A program made the position numbers and the translations under genes. Positions 25,601 through 36,909 of a stretch of 56,154 bases of DNA are shown here, piece by piece. The stretch is from Acanthaster planci (taxonomy: Eukaryota > Echinodermata > Asteroidea > Valvatida > Acanthasteridae), in assembly GCF_001949145.1 (NCBI RefSeq), contig NW_019091355.1, forward strand, positions 2,405,443-2,461,596, read 5' to 3'. The notes below the pieces were generated by a model. That model saw nothing but the letters and a program-made list of their open reading frames with translations. It was not told the DNA's origin and did no database searches. Within the stretch, counting starts at the first letter, position 1; every line of letters begins with the position of its first letter.

Positions 25601-28600
25601 TGCAAAATTGGGAACACTCTCAATGGCAGGCACTTCGCACAGAAGGAGCGTTTGGAGCCACTTGTTTTCAGTGTCACCCAGGAATTGCCAAAATTCTTGA
25701 TGAAATGGGAGACAAGCCATTTGCTCCCAAATGGACGATTGGCCGGATAGTGTTCAATGTCTTGGCTACCATGTGCTTTGGCAAAACGTGAGTAAATGTA
25801 TTTCTGGTAATTTACAGCGTCAACAGCATAAACAGAGATCATACAATGTCATAACAGTCATATGTTACTGTCATGTGACCATAAGCACAGCCATCAACAA
25901 ATGCTCATTTTTATTCTGTACATTGTGAAGTTGCTACCAACTTTAAGGTTTAATTCTGAATCACATCTTGGCGTTGATCAGGTACGAATTCAACGATCCA
26001 GACTTACTGAACTGGATTGATCTCAACACTGAAATCACCGAAGCTTTTGGTAGTGGTCTACCTGGGGATTTCATGACCATTTTCCAGTACATCCCAACTC
26101 CTGGTGATACAAAGCTCAGACGTCTCCTGAAGCGCTTAAAGCAAATGTACCAAGAGGAGCTTCAGAGACACCGTCAAACCTTTGACCCCGGTAAAAGTTC
26201 ACCAGATCGAAGAAAACAGGCTTGCAGTTAGCTTGTAAATGAGTTTCTCGTTTCATTTCTTGAGTCTGGTTTTATTTTAAACACTGGATTGTTACATTGT
26301 GTTGTTCTTCATATATACTATGATCTTTGTACAAACATCCTGGTCAGCTGTCAAAATGTTGTTTTCATCGAAGAAAATTACTATCCAGGCTTTGAGTTTG
26401 TCTATTTTTTACCTCAAATAGAAATGATCTCAGACACCATGTCCCACTTGCCGGCCGTACACATTTTAATTGGTAGCATGCTCAACATTTGTGCACCTTG
26501 GTTCTCTTGGATATTCTGCAGCATATGCACAATTACTGGTAACATTCATTTTATGTGCCAGGACCTATTGTACAAAATGGGTTTATGTGAATGCATAGTC
26601 AGGTTGGCAGTGATTCTTTCCTCGCCTTCCACTTCTGCGGTACGGGTTCGATTCCCAGCTCCGTCAACATATGGATTGGGTTTTCAGTCCCTATCTGTTC
26701 ATGATTCCGTGGGTTTTACCCGTATTCCTCTTGGGTTTCCTCCCACCACTAAAACTGGACCTGCTTCTCATTTTCTCTACAGGTTTCTTCAGGCTTGCAA
26801 GCTACAGTGCCCAAGGCACTTTTGAGGAATCCTTGGTGTCATTACCAGAAATAAATAATAATAATTTGTGTTGCCGGCAGAGTAGAGTTTATGTGAATGT
26901 TAAGGTTACATGCACTTGTCAAGTAAAGAAGCTGGTTACATGTGCTGTCTTCTCTCTATGTTTTAAACGTCATCTTATGGATATTGTGTGTGTAAGCAAA
27001 CCACACATTTTTCATCTGTAGAAAACATCCGTGACTTTGTGGACTCCTTACTGCTGACCCAGAAGGAGAACATTGAAGCCGGAGAGGAGGGAGCCGACCG
27101 TCTGACAGACACGCACCTGGTCCAGACGGTGATGGACATTTTTGGAGGTACATGGTTAAATCCATAAAGAGCCAGGTTTTTTATTACAACCCCCCCTTCC
27201 TCTTCAAGATCTCAGCCTCTACACTCATTTTGAATCTTAGAATGGTTGTAAAGGCAACCATCATGAGTGTGTATGTGAAGTTGCAGTTCAACCTAGTGTA
27301 AAGTTTATGTTGTTAGAGTCTTTCATAATTCACTCCGTCACACAATTTTTGGCTGACCTGTTATTGTAATGTTGACATTTCATGACAGTGATGAAAATAG
27401 TATGTTCAATGTTTCATAAATCTAGCGTTGAAATGACTATAAGGCATCATTGAAAAAACGCCTAGAGTCTCTGCATGTTGAAAAATAATAAAATTCATTG
27501 CAATTAAATCAGAGAGATGGTGACAAGGAGGCAGATTCTAACCTGCTCTCAACTCCCTTGAAATAAATCCTGATCCAGCTGTCATTCATCATTTTAATGA
27601 GAAATGCAGTTGAGCACATCTTAGGCCTAATCCATCTTTTTCCGTCTCACAGCAGGAACAGGAACTACCACAGTCACCCTCCACTGGGCTGTCCTCCTCA
27701 TGACTGAGTATCCCCAAATCCAGGAAAAGGTTGCCATGGAAATTGATGAGATCATAGGTCATGATAGAATGCCCTCACTGACCGACAGGGGTTCTTTGCC
27801 GTTCACTGAAGCCACCCTCCTTGAGATTTTCCGGTATGGTACGGTGGCACCAGTGGGCGTTCTGCATTCTGTGATGGAAGACACAACACTGTGTATGTAT
27901 TGCCTATCCACTCAATGCATGGAGACCCAAACGACTATCAAGACAACATACTAGGAGAGTGAATAACATGGACGTCATATTAAATCCTCAATATGCATGT
28001 GGGTCATGTGGCCAGGCCCATTCGACTCCACTGTCATTGCCGTATCCACGACAGGTGTGACAATGCCAAATTGTTTTACCAGGAAAAGGCGCTTTTTAAT
28101 CTCAAATTTCGGTAAATATAATGGAGATGAAGTGCATGAATTAGGATTAGAATATGAAATGGGTCTTTGGGCAAATGGGGCTGTGGAACACTCTCCCTCC
28201 AAGGGATGTGTCCCCTGCCCCCCCCCAAAAAAAAGAAAGCAAAGAAAATGTAGACATACGAAACATTTTGAAAGCAAAACACCAAAAATTCTACACACTT
28301 GCCATTCAGATTATGCCATAAAACCCCTCTTCCGTGGTTCATGGTAATGTCGCAAGAAACTCCAATTAGAAGTCACTGTTATGTGAACAATAACACAGTA
28401 AAGTCAGGAACAATTCCCACCAAGCCACTTGAAAACTCACACTCCTCGCCCATACTACAGTCAAGTACTTGACCGTTAAAAGCAGGCTGCCGTGATCCTC
28501 CTGAAGTCTTTTTCTTCCTCATCCAGGTGGATACAAACTCCCAAAGGATACCACTGTGATGATCAACCATATGGCTCTTCACTTCAGCCCAGTTGAGTGG

Positions 28601-29248
28601 GAAGAGCCGGAAAGTTTAAACCAGGTAAGGAGCACAAGAGTAAGTCTTTGCACATGTCTTGCTCATATTTTATATCAGAGCAGCAGCACCACACTACATT
28701 TTCGTAATCACTTCATTTTTAGCTACTGCAATTCAAGTCTAGTCATGAGTCATTTCCCCACAAGTCAAGGTCTCGGGTCGATTTTTCTCGAGTCAAGTCG
28801 TGTTTTGAGTCTTTTCTTTCCCCAACTTATAGTCACAAAATCATTCGTTCTTCCCTCTCCCCTTTTTTTTCAAGCCCGTCTGGAGTCATAATGTACATGG
28901 TACTTCAGTGTTTTCTCTAATGCCCTTTTTTGGAACCTGTTACATTTTTAAATATTGTCTGATACATCTTTTCTTTCAATTTTAGAGCGTTTTCTGAACG
29001 AAGACGGTGAGCTCCCTGTCAAGCTCCCAGAGAGCCTCATCCCTTTTGGGATTGGACGCCGTGTCTGCCTCGGTGAAGACTTTGCTAAGAAGGAAGTCTT
29101 TCTGCTCTTCACCTGGCTCTGTAGCCGGTACACTTTCTACAAAGTACCAGGCAAAGAGGAGGAAACCGTGCTGAGATTGAACAAGGAAGTGACGCTTGCT
29201 TACCAGCTCTATGATGATATCGAGGTCTGCGTTAAAAAACGATTCTAA
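22680..29248 (+). pseudogene. Clan-2 cytochrome P450 pseudogene (gene C)
   Basis: Nine exons are recognisable: 22680-22830, 23392-23571, 24835-24928, 25630-25787, 25982-26190, 27022-27147, 27653-27892, 28527-28624 and 28986-29248. All splice sites remain GT/AG. Exon 4 is 158 bp instead of 159, because CACCCC has become CACCC at about 25675-25679; the shifted frame stops at 25748-25750. Exon 8 is 98 bp instead of 99: GACAAG has become GAAAG near 28609-28613, turning EPDKFKP into EPESLNQ. In exon 7 the I-helix reads AGTGTT, so the acidic residue next to the catalytic Thr is lost. Exon 9 still has the heme loop FGIGRRVCLG. Two independent frameshifts plus the lost acid make a dead gene likely. 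Sequencing error is the alternative, though it would have to occur twice. Confidence 0.85.
26596..26870 (+). repeat. tRNA-derived SINE in intron 5 of gene C
   Basis: A box A-like start (around 'aggttggcagtgattc') is followed by a box B word GGGTTCGATTCCC (26644-26656), giving a split RNA polymerase III promoter. A non-tRNA body containing 'gggtttcctcccaccac' follows, and the end is a short 'aaataaataataataat' tail. Copies stand at the same site in D and E. The body family was not identified. Confidence 0.7.
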
Positions 29249-30640
29249 TTCAAATCACCTTGTAAAAATAGGTACAGTCGTGCCTTCAAACGTTTGAGTG
29301 GTTTTCACCGTCTGGAGTCGGATTTTAATTACAAGCCTCGCTGATAGAGTAAATGATAAGTCATTAAGTGTGTCGAAAATCCAAGTTGATCCCCGACTGT
29401 TGGAGTTCATGCTTTTATGCTTTGGGCTTTCCAGTCAGTTTAGGTGTCGAAGTTGAAAATGTCAGACACAGAAATTAGAATCGAAGAAATTAGTAAATGC
29501 TGGTTGCAAAAGATTGGAAATATAGGCCTACTAGTTGGTTTTTATGCAACAAACGTAATTACCAATGAAGAGTACATGTTGTTTTGTTCTTTAAAAAAAT
29601 TTATATTTGTGTTGGAGTAAAGTGCTTTGAGATAGGGCAGTAAAGTGGTATTTTCAAACCGTAGAACTCACACAGTACCTGCATATAAAGTATACCAAAC
29701 AATTCGTGTTACATACATGTACATGTATACAGCCGTACTGACCTTCGTTATATTGAATTTAATACCAGCCTCACACTTTATTTTAGTCTACACAGTCTGT
29801 CCCAAAAATCTTTTGTTAAACAATGCACTAATTATTGATGCATAATATGTTGAGTTTACAGGAATATATTGTACAGGTATTAATTACCACACAGCACTGA
29901 ATAATTATGTTTGAATGTGGAAAAATGCATTTTCTGCATTACACGTAAGCAAGGCAAATCCCTTTATATGTTTACTTTAATCTATTTATGCTGTTGCGTG
30001 TATAAAACTCGTACCGTGTCACAATGCAATGTTATACTGGCTAGGATCCGCAGACCATAGATGACACAATTGGCGTGCTTGGCGCCAGTGGTGGAAACTT
30101 CAATACATGTACACGTACTTGGACCGGGAGCCATATACAAATCACACTCCCCCCCCAGGACTGGTCATGCTGCTTGTTGACTTCAATTATCAATAATCGC
30201 CTTGATTGAATCATGGTTTTCCTTCCTCTACGGTTTAAAACTTTTGACGTCTCGTCCCACCTCGCGAAGACCGTCAACCTAATCTCCATTTAGGCCTACA
30301 TGTTGGAAGGCCGTATATGTATGTGACACGGAGTGATGGATTACTCAGCAAGAAAGTCGGGCCGATCAAGCGGCTATCAGTTAAATGCAAAGCATCCGAC
30401 TGACGACAAAATTCACCTTAGAGAGCACAATTTCATTAAGTCACAAAACACAGCAGGCCTACATGTTATCACGCATGAAAAATAAGACTTCACTGTCAAC
30501 GCGTGACACTCAGACTAGGGCACGAGTAACGTTATATTAGGCGAATTTGGCACTCAGGGAAGGAAGACACACGAAGACAGCCTGAGAACCAGATGACATA
30601 CCACGCACAGACCCATACATCTCGTCCGTGTTGCTTCCAC
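29249..30640. other. Intergenic spacer between genes C and D
   Basis: The first 120 bp resemble the sequence after the stops of D and E ('aaaataggtacagtcgtg'). The middle is AT-rich and has no recognised gene. From about 30300 the sequence matches the region upstream of gene E (38570-38800), marking the left edge of the D/E duplication unit. Confidence 0.5.
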
Positions 30641-30967
30641 AACTGTTCCATTTATCCTAGGCTGTAAAACATGGCAGGAATTTTTCAATCAGCGGCAGAG
30701 AACTTTGAAAAATTCTCCCATCACGCGAGGCTCGCATTTTGTCGATCGCGCCATATGCATCGAAAGCAATACCAGGTGAGAGGTCGGAGGTCGAGTGTTA
30801 TAGACTGGTGCACCGAAGCTGGAAACTGGACTTATTACAGGTGCGTATACGTACAGTACTCGAGTCGCCTTGTCGTCAGTTGCGGAAGCATCAACACATA
30901 TCAAGCGCCACTCGGGTTTGTCTGTGATTACATTCATCTCCAAGCAACGCAGGTGGGAACTGACAAA
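30641..30967 (+). promoter_or_regulatory. Conserved upstream block of gene D (type 2 promoter region)
   Basis: AGGTCGGAGGTCG at 30781-30793 with a further AGGTGAG at 30774, then 'gttatagactgg'. This is the same arrangement as upstream of C. An in-frame upstream ATG (30671) exists, but the encoded stretch is not kept in C or E, so I treat it as leader sequence. Confidence 0.45.
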
Positions 30968-33900
30968 ATGCAAGTCAGTGGAGACGTTTACCTGAACGCA
31001 GCCACGCTTTTGGTGGGTGTAGGAACCCTGGTTGCCTACGCACTCTACAGAAGCACCAGGCGGCCCGCAGGCTTCCCACTAGGGCCAACCGCACTACCGC
31101 TTGTCGGAAATATTCCTCGTAAGTAAGTTCTTAGTTTTTAAAGCGTCATAGTACATGTAATGATTGTAGATTGGATTTGTAAGAAGAGTTCCCAATTTCA
31201 GGATTTTCTTGATTTTAAGGACTTTTCAAACAATTTCTTAAAAAATCCGAACACTTTGTAATTACAGTATTTATCAGTAATCACTGGATAAGGTATTTTT
31301 ACGTGAAAGTTGATAGGTACATGTAGCCCTTGGCCAACAACACATGAAATGGGTATTTCAAGGAGTGCCTTTAAACAGGCACAAACGTAGACCATAGATC
31401 TTCTGCTACTCTGGGGCCCTGAAAGTTAAAACCTCTTGTGATTATTTCATTTATATTTCATTTTCAGCCAGTCTCCTTTCCCCTGATGTACATGTAAGTC
31501 ATTTGTGAATTTGGGGTCAAACAGGCACATAGTATCCTGACATTATAGGGCAGCGCGACATCTGGGATTCTTGCAAAATGGCAGGTACCGCGACGGTGAA
31601 AACAGCGACCATGGCGACGTACGCACGCACCATCCGTTCGTTGCAGTTATTTTCATTGGAGCGTTGTGGTTGCTACCTGCAATTTTGTGAAACTCCCAGA
31701 TGTCCGCGCTGCCCCATACGTCACATGAACACCTACCATAGTAAACCCACCCTGGCTTCCCTATTGAAAATGGTCCCATAGAAAAGTGGGACCCACCCCT
31801 CGTGCTCGAAAAACAAATTGTAATCTTCAGTTAAATTTCAGTTGTCCTTTTTCCAATTTCCAGAGTTTTATTTTGCAAAATCCACCCTTCAAGTCTTCAA
31901 AGAGCTGTGGCAGAAATACGGAGCAGTGTACTCGTTGAAGTTTGCCAGCACCAATATTGTCGTTCTGAACACTATTGATGTGGTCAAAGAGGCATTTGTC
32001 AAGCAAGCCGCAGTGTTTGCTGGACGTCCTGAGTCATACTCACGTTAGTCAATTGGGGAAAAATCTATGGAGACTCCAAGTAGTAGTTTTAAATGTCTTA
32101 TTCAGTAATCCACCAAAATGCAAAGACATAGAAAAGTTAAATTTGGCACATGTACATATTCTTGGATGAAAATAAAAACAATGTGGGTAGAATTTGGCAA
32201 AATTGTACATTATGCTATACTACATTGCTTACTATTTTAAATGGTGATCTTGAAGAATTGTAGGCCTAGTTTGATAATGGTTAGTGTTTGGGAGTTATCA
32301 AGGTCATTGTTTTGTATTGAACACAGAAGGTGTCAATCCCTCAAGCATTGAATTTTTTCCAATATGGAAATTACAATCTAGTTTGAGACTTTATGATATT
32401 TTATTTTACGTTTGCTTATGCAACATTGTGTGCTTTATTTCTCTGATTCTAGTTGGATTGTTCACCGAAGGATTCAAGGATATTGCCTTCTCGACCTATG
32501 GCCCTCAGTGGCGTTACCAACGCAAACTTGGCCACACTGCCATCAGGTATTACTAAGAATTTGTGAGAAATAAGGTCTCTAAGTCCGTATCTCTATAAGT
32601 TTTAATTTTTCAAAGTGGTGTAAACTTTATGTAACATAATTCACAGCTGCAGAAAAATTCACTAAAGACCGAATAAATAGTGGTATTCAAAACAAAAGCC
32701 AAATAAAAAATTACCTCATTATGGTACAAAAGGTTTTTTGAATATTTTATTCCATGACATGGTGTTGGTTTACATAATTGAGAAATGAGAATGCATGTAA
32801 TAACAAGTGAATGATTATTCAATTTATAAAAGTGTAAAAGGCAAGTGAACTTTCAAATTTCGGTGAATTCTACACATAACTACATGTACCTTTTACAAAA
32901 TTGGGAACACTCTTAATGGCAGGCACTTTGCACAGAAGGAGCGTTTGGAGCAACTTGTTTTCAGTGTCACCCCAGGAATTGCCAAGACTCTGGATGAAAT
33001 GGGAGACAAGCCATTCGCTCCCAAATGGACGATTGGCCGGATAGTGTACAATGTCTTGGCTACCCTGTGCTTTGCCAAAACGTGAGTATAATGTATTTCT
33101 GGTAATTTACAACGTCAACAGCATAAACAGAGATCATACAATGTCATAACAGTCATATGTTACTGTCATGTGACCTTAAGCACAGCCATCAACATATGCT
33201 CATTTTTATTCTGTAAATTTTGAAGTTGCTACCAACTTAAGGTTTAAGTCTGAATCTCATCTTGGCGTTGATCAGGTACGAATTCAACGATCCACACTTA
33301 CTGAACTGGATTGATCTCAACACTGAAATCACCAAAGCTTTTGGTAGTGGTCTACCTGGGGATTTCATGACCATTTTCCAGTACATCCCAACTCCTGGTG
33401 ATACAAAGTTCAGGCGTCTTCTGAAGCGCTTAAGGCAAACGTACCGAGAGGAGTTTCAGAGACACCGTCAAACCTTTGACCCAGGTAAAAGTTCACCAGA
33501 CCACAGGCTTGCAGTTAGCTTGTAAAGGAGTTGCTCCTTTCATTGTTTGAGTCTGGTTTTATTGTAAACAATGGATTGCTGCGTTTTAGTTTTCGTAGAC
33601 AATAAATAAGTTATTTATCGTTGTACAAATAACCTGGTCACCTATCAAAATTGCTATCAAGACTTTGAGTTGGTCTGGTTTTTAACTTAAAAGAGAAATA
33701 TTTTTAGGTACCAAGTCTCACTTGCAAACTGTAAACCTTTTACACTGTAATTGGTAGTATGTTCAACATTTGTGCACCTTGGTTCTCTTGGGTATTCTGC
33801 AGAATATGCACGGCTACCGGTAACATTCATTTTATGTGCCCCGACCTACGTACCATGTATAGAATGGGATTTACATAAATGCATAGTCAGGTTGGTGTAG

Positions 33901-35989
33901 TGGTTCTTTCCCCACCTTCCACCTCTGCAGTCCGGGTTGGATTCCCCGCTCCATCCACACTGTTAGTGGACAGGGTTTTCAGTTCCTACCTGATTCTGTG
34001 GGGTTTTTAAGTCCCGTATTCCTCAGGGGTTTTCCTCCCACTACTAAAACTGTGACTGCTTCTCATTGTCTCTTCTCTACCAGTTTCGTCAGGCGTGCAA
34101 GGAGCTACAGTGCCAAGGGTGCTTTTGAGCAATCTTTGGTGTCATTACCAAAAATAAATAATACCAATAATGATTTACGTTGTCAGCAAAGCAGAGTTTA
34201 TAAATAAATGTTAAGGTTACTTGTCATACAAAGAAGCTGGTTGCATGTGCTGTCTTATATCTTCATGTTGAAACATCACCTGATGGATATTCTGTGTGTA
34301 GGCAAACCACATTTTTGGTTTCATCTGTAGAAAACATCCGTGACTTTGTGGACTCCTTACTGCTGACCCAGAAGGAGAATATTGAAGCTGGAGAGGAGGG
34401 AGCCGACCGTCTGACAGACACGCACCTGGTCCAGACGGTGTCCGACATTTTTGGAGGTACATGCTTAAATCCCTAAAAAGCTAGGTGTTTTTTTTCCGAC
34501 CTCCCTTCCCCTTCAAGATTTCAGCCTGTTCATTTTGAATCTTAGAATGGTTGTAAAGGTAACCTAGTGTAGAGTTTATATTGTTAGAGTCTTTCACAAT
34601 TCACTTTGTCGTACAATTTTTGGCTGACCTGCCCTTGTAAAGTTGACATTTCATGACAGTGATAAGAAGAGTATGAGCACTTTTTGATAAACTGGTGTTG
34701 AAATAGCCATAAATGCCTACAGGCTCTGAATTCTACAAAATAATGAAATTCGTTGTGATGATAATGATATCAGAGAAGGTGTCAAGGAGGCAGATTCTAA
34801 CCTGCGCCCAACCCCCTTGAAATAAATCCTGATCCAGCTGTCATTTTAATAAGGAATACCGTTGAGCATATCTTAATCCATCTTTTTCCGTTTCACAGCG
34901 GGAACAGAAACCACCATTCTCACCCTACATTGGGCTGTCCTCCTCATAGCCGAGTATCCCGAAATCCAGGAAAAGGTTGCCATGGAAATTGATGAGGTCA
35001 TAGGTCATGATAGAATGCCCTCACTGACCGACAGGGGCTCTGTGCCATTCACTGAAGCCACCCTCCTTGAGATTTTCCGGTTTGGTACGGTGGCACCAGT
35101 GGGCGTTCTGCATTCTGTGATGGAAGACACAACACTGTGTATGTATTGCCTATCCACTCAATGCATGAAGACCCAAACGACTATCCTGACAACATACCAG
35201 GTGTGACAATGCAAATTGTTTTACCAGGAAAAGGCACTTTTTATCTCAAATTTCTTCCTCATCCAGGTGGATACAAACTCCCTAAGGATACCACTGTGAT
35301 GATCAACCATATGGCTCTTCACTTCAGCCCAGCTGAGTGGGAAGAGCCGGACAAGTTTAAACCAGGTAAGGAAACACAAGAGTAAGTCTTTGCACATGTC
35401 TTGCTCATAATTATTTTACATAAGAGCAGCAGCACCACCACACCACATTGTCACAATCACATCATTTTTGTGACTGCAATTCAAGTCTAGTCATGAGTCA
35501 TTTCCCCACAAGTCAGGTTTCGAGTCGATTTTTCTTGTGTAAAGTCCTGTTTTGAGTCTTTTCGTTCCCTTACTCAAGTCCCAACATCATTCCTCCCCTT
35601 TTTCAAGTCTGTCTGGAGTCATAATTTATTATTATTTACATGGTACTTGTGTGTTTTCTCTAATGCCCTTTTTGAACATGTTACATTTTTAAATATTGTC
35701 TGATACATCTTTTCTTTCAATTTTAGAACGTTTTCTGAACGAAGACGGCCAGCTCCCTGCCAAGCTTCCAGAGAGCCTCATCCCTTTTGGGATTGGACGC
35801 CGTGTCTGCCTCGGTGAAGACTTTGCTAAGAAGGAAGTCTTTCTGCTTTTCACCTGGCTCTGTAGCCGGTACACTTTCTACAAAGTACCAGGCAAAGAGG
35901 AGGAAACCGTGCTGAGATTGAACAAGGAACTGGCACTTGCTCACCAGCTCTATGATGATATCGAGGTCTGCGTTAAAAAACGCTTCTAA
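30968..35989 (+). CDS. Clan-2 cytochrome P450, CYP17/CYP1-like (gene D)
   Basis: Nine exons: 30968-31118, 31864-32043, 32453-32546, 32923-33081, 33276-33484, 34331-34456, 34899-35138, 35267-35365 and 35727-35989. The frame is open over 506 codons; exon 2 is one codon shorter than in A and B, as in C and E. AGTETT, EIFR, PERF and FGIGRRVCLG (Cys447) are intact. The hinge reads FPLGP: Leu38 replaces the second proline, which can weaken folding or orientation in microsomal P450s in general. The residue after DTTL is Cys (codon split T|GT), as in C and E, where A and B have Gly. WLCSRY is shared with C, whereas E has WLFSRY. Intron 7 is only 128 bp, shortened relative to C and E. Probably an active ER monooxygenase; substrate unknown. 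Confidence 0.92.
33882..34176 (+). repeat. tRNA-derived SINE in intron 5 of gene D
   Basis: Same position and body as the copy in gene C. The A box-like 'ggttggtgtagtggttc' is well preserved. The B box is altered to GGGTTGGATTCCC. It ends in 'aaaaataaataatacc'. It arose by duplication of the gene, not by a separate insertion. Confidence 0.7.
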
Positions 35990-36909
35990 TTCGAATGGCC
36001 TGGTGAAAATAGGTACAGTCGTGCATTCAAGTTTGGATGGTTTTCACTGTCTGGAGTTGGGTTTTAATTACAAACCTCGCTGATAGAGTTGATAGGAATC
36101 CTCCCTCCCTTACCGTCATATTGCATATCGTGTGAAGTTGCGTTAAGCACCTGTACCACTGGTTAAGTGTCTATTAAAATAGTAGCTTGTGAGAAATAAC
36201 CCTTTACCTTATAAAATTATGAAGCTTATATTTTGAATGTATCATACGTAATTATGAATACATGAATATGAGAGATATTTGTGCAGGTAGTTAGTCGAGA
36301 GATTTGAACACATAGCAAGTATTTTGCCGATACGCTCTTTCGAAATGATTACTCTGGTGAAAATGAGAAATGTGCATTTTTTAAGAAGTATACACGTAGT
36401 GTCAAAATCTTTTACTCTATCTGGGATTTGAAACGTAATGATTATCTAACCTTATCTTTGTCAGGTTTTGCCTCTGACAATGTAATTTGTACCAGTTTGT
36501 ATCATTTTGATATCGTTACACGTGCATTGCAAACAGTGTAGTTACTGAGGTTACGATCAAAAGACAATGTAACCATCATTTGATTTGTAAATTCTATAAA
36601 ACTTTTGTAAAATTGAACGGTGACAGAACATCAATATCATTTGCTAAGTTTAACAGATTAATTAGTGTAAATTTGTATTTTGATATATGTCTTGTAGGAA
36701 TGCATGTTGTCTAATAAACTTAACTTGACAGATTACTGCCTCAAGGAATGAAGCATTTCTTTCCTAAGAAGGGTCACACAAGCTGATGCTAACATATAGG
36801 CTTTAAAATCAGTTGTATGTGTTAGAGAATGTTTTTCAGGAATGAAAGCCAACATTGCAGAGCTGTCAACATTGAGTAGTGTGTTGTGCACTTGGCTGTT
36901 GTATACAAT
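35990..36909. other. 3' flank of gene D, shared with gene E
   Basis: No gene. This aligns with gene E's 3' flank (44615-45764, where E has some extra sequence), down to 'ttgtatacaatt'. AATAAA at 36713-36718 could be a distal poly(A) signal. The alignment with E stops near 36909, where the inserted block begins. Confidence 0.5.

Noticed and set aside
26289-26825. 178-codon plus-strand ORF in gene C
   Set aside because: It lies in intron 5 and runs through the SINE. No protein similarity, and the matching introns of D and E do not keep it open.
30671-31126. Longer reading frame that would add 99 residues before the N-terminus of gene D
   Set aside because: In-frame upstream ATGs also occur before C (22599) and E (39261), but the encoded extensions differ completely between paralogs, whereas similarity starts sharply at the ATG followed by the anchor. 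They are best read as leader sequence.
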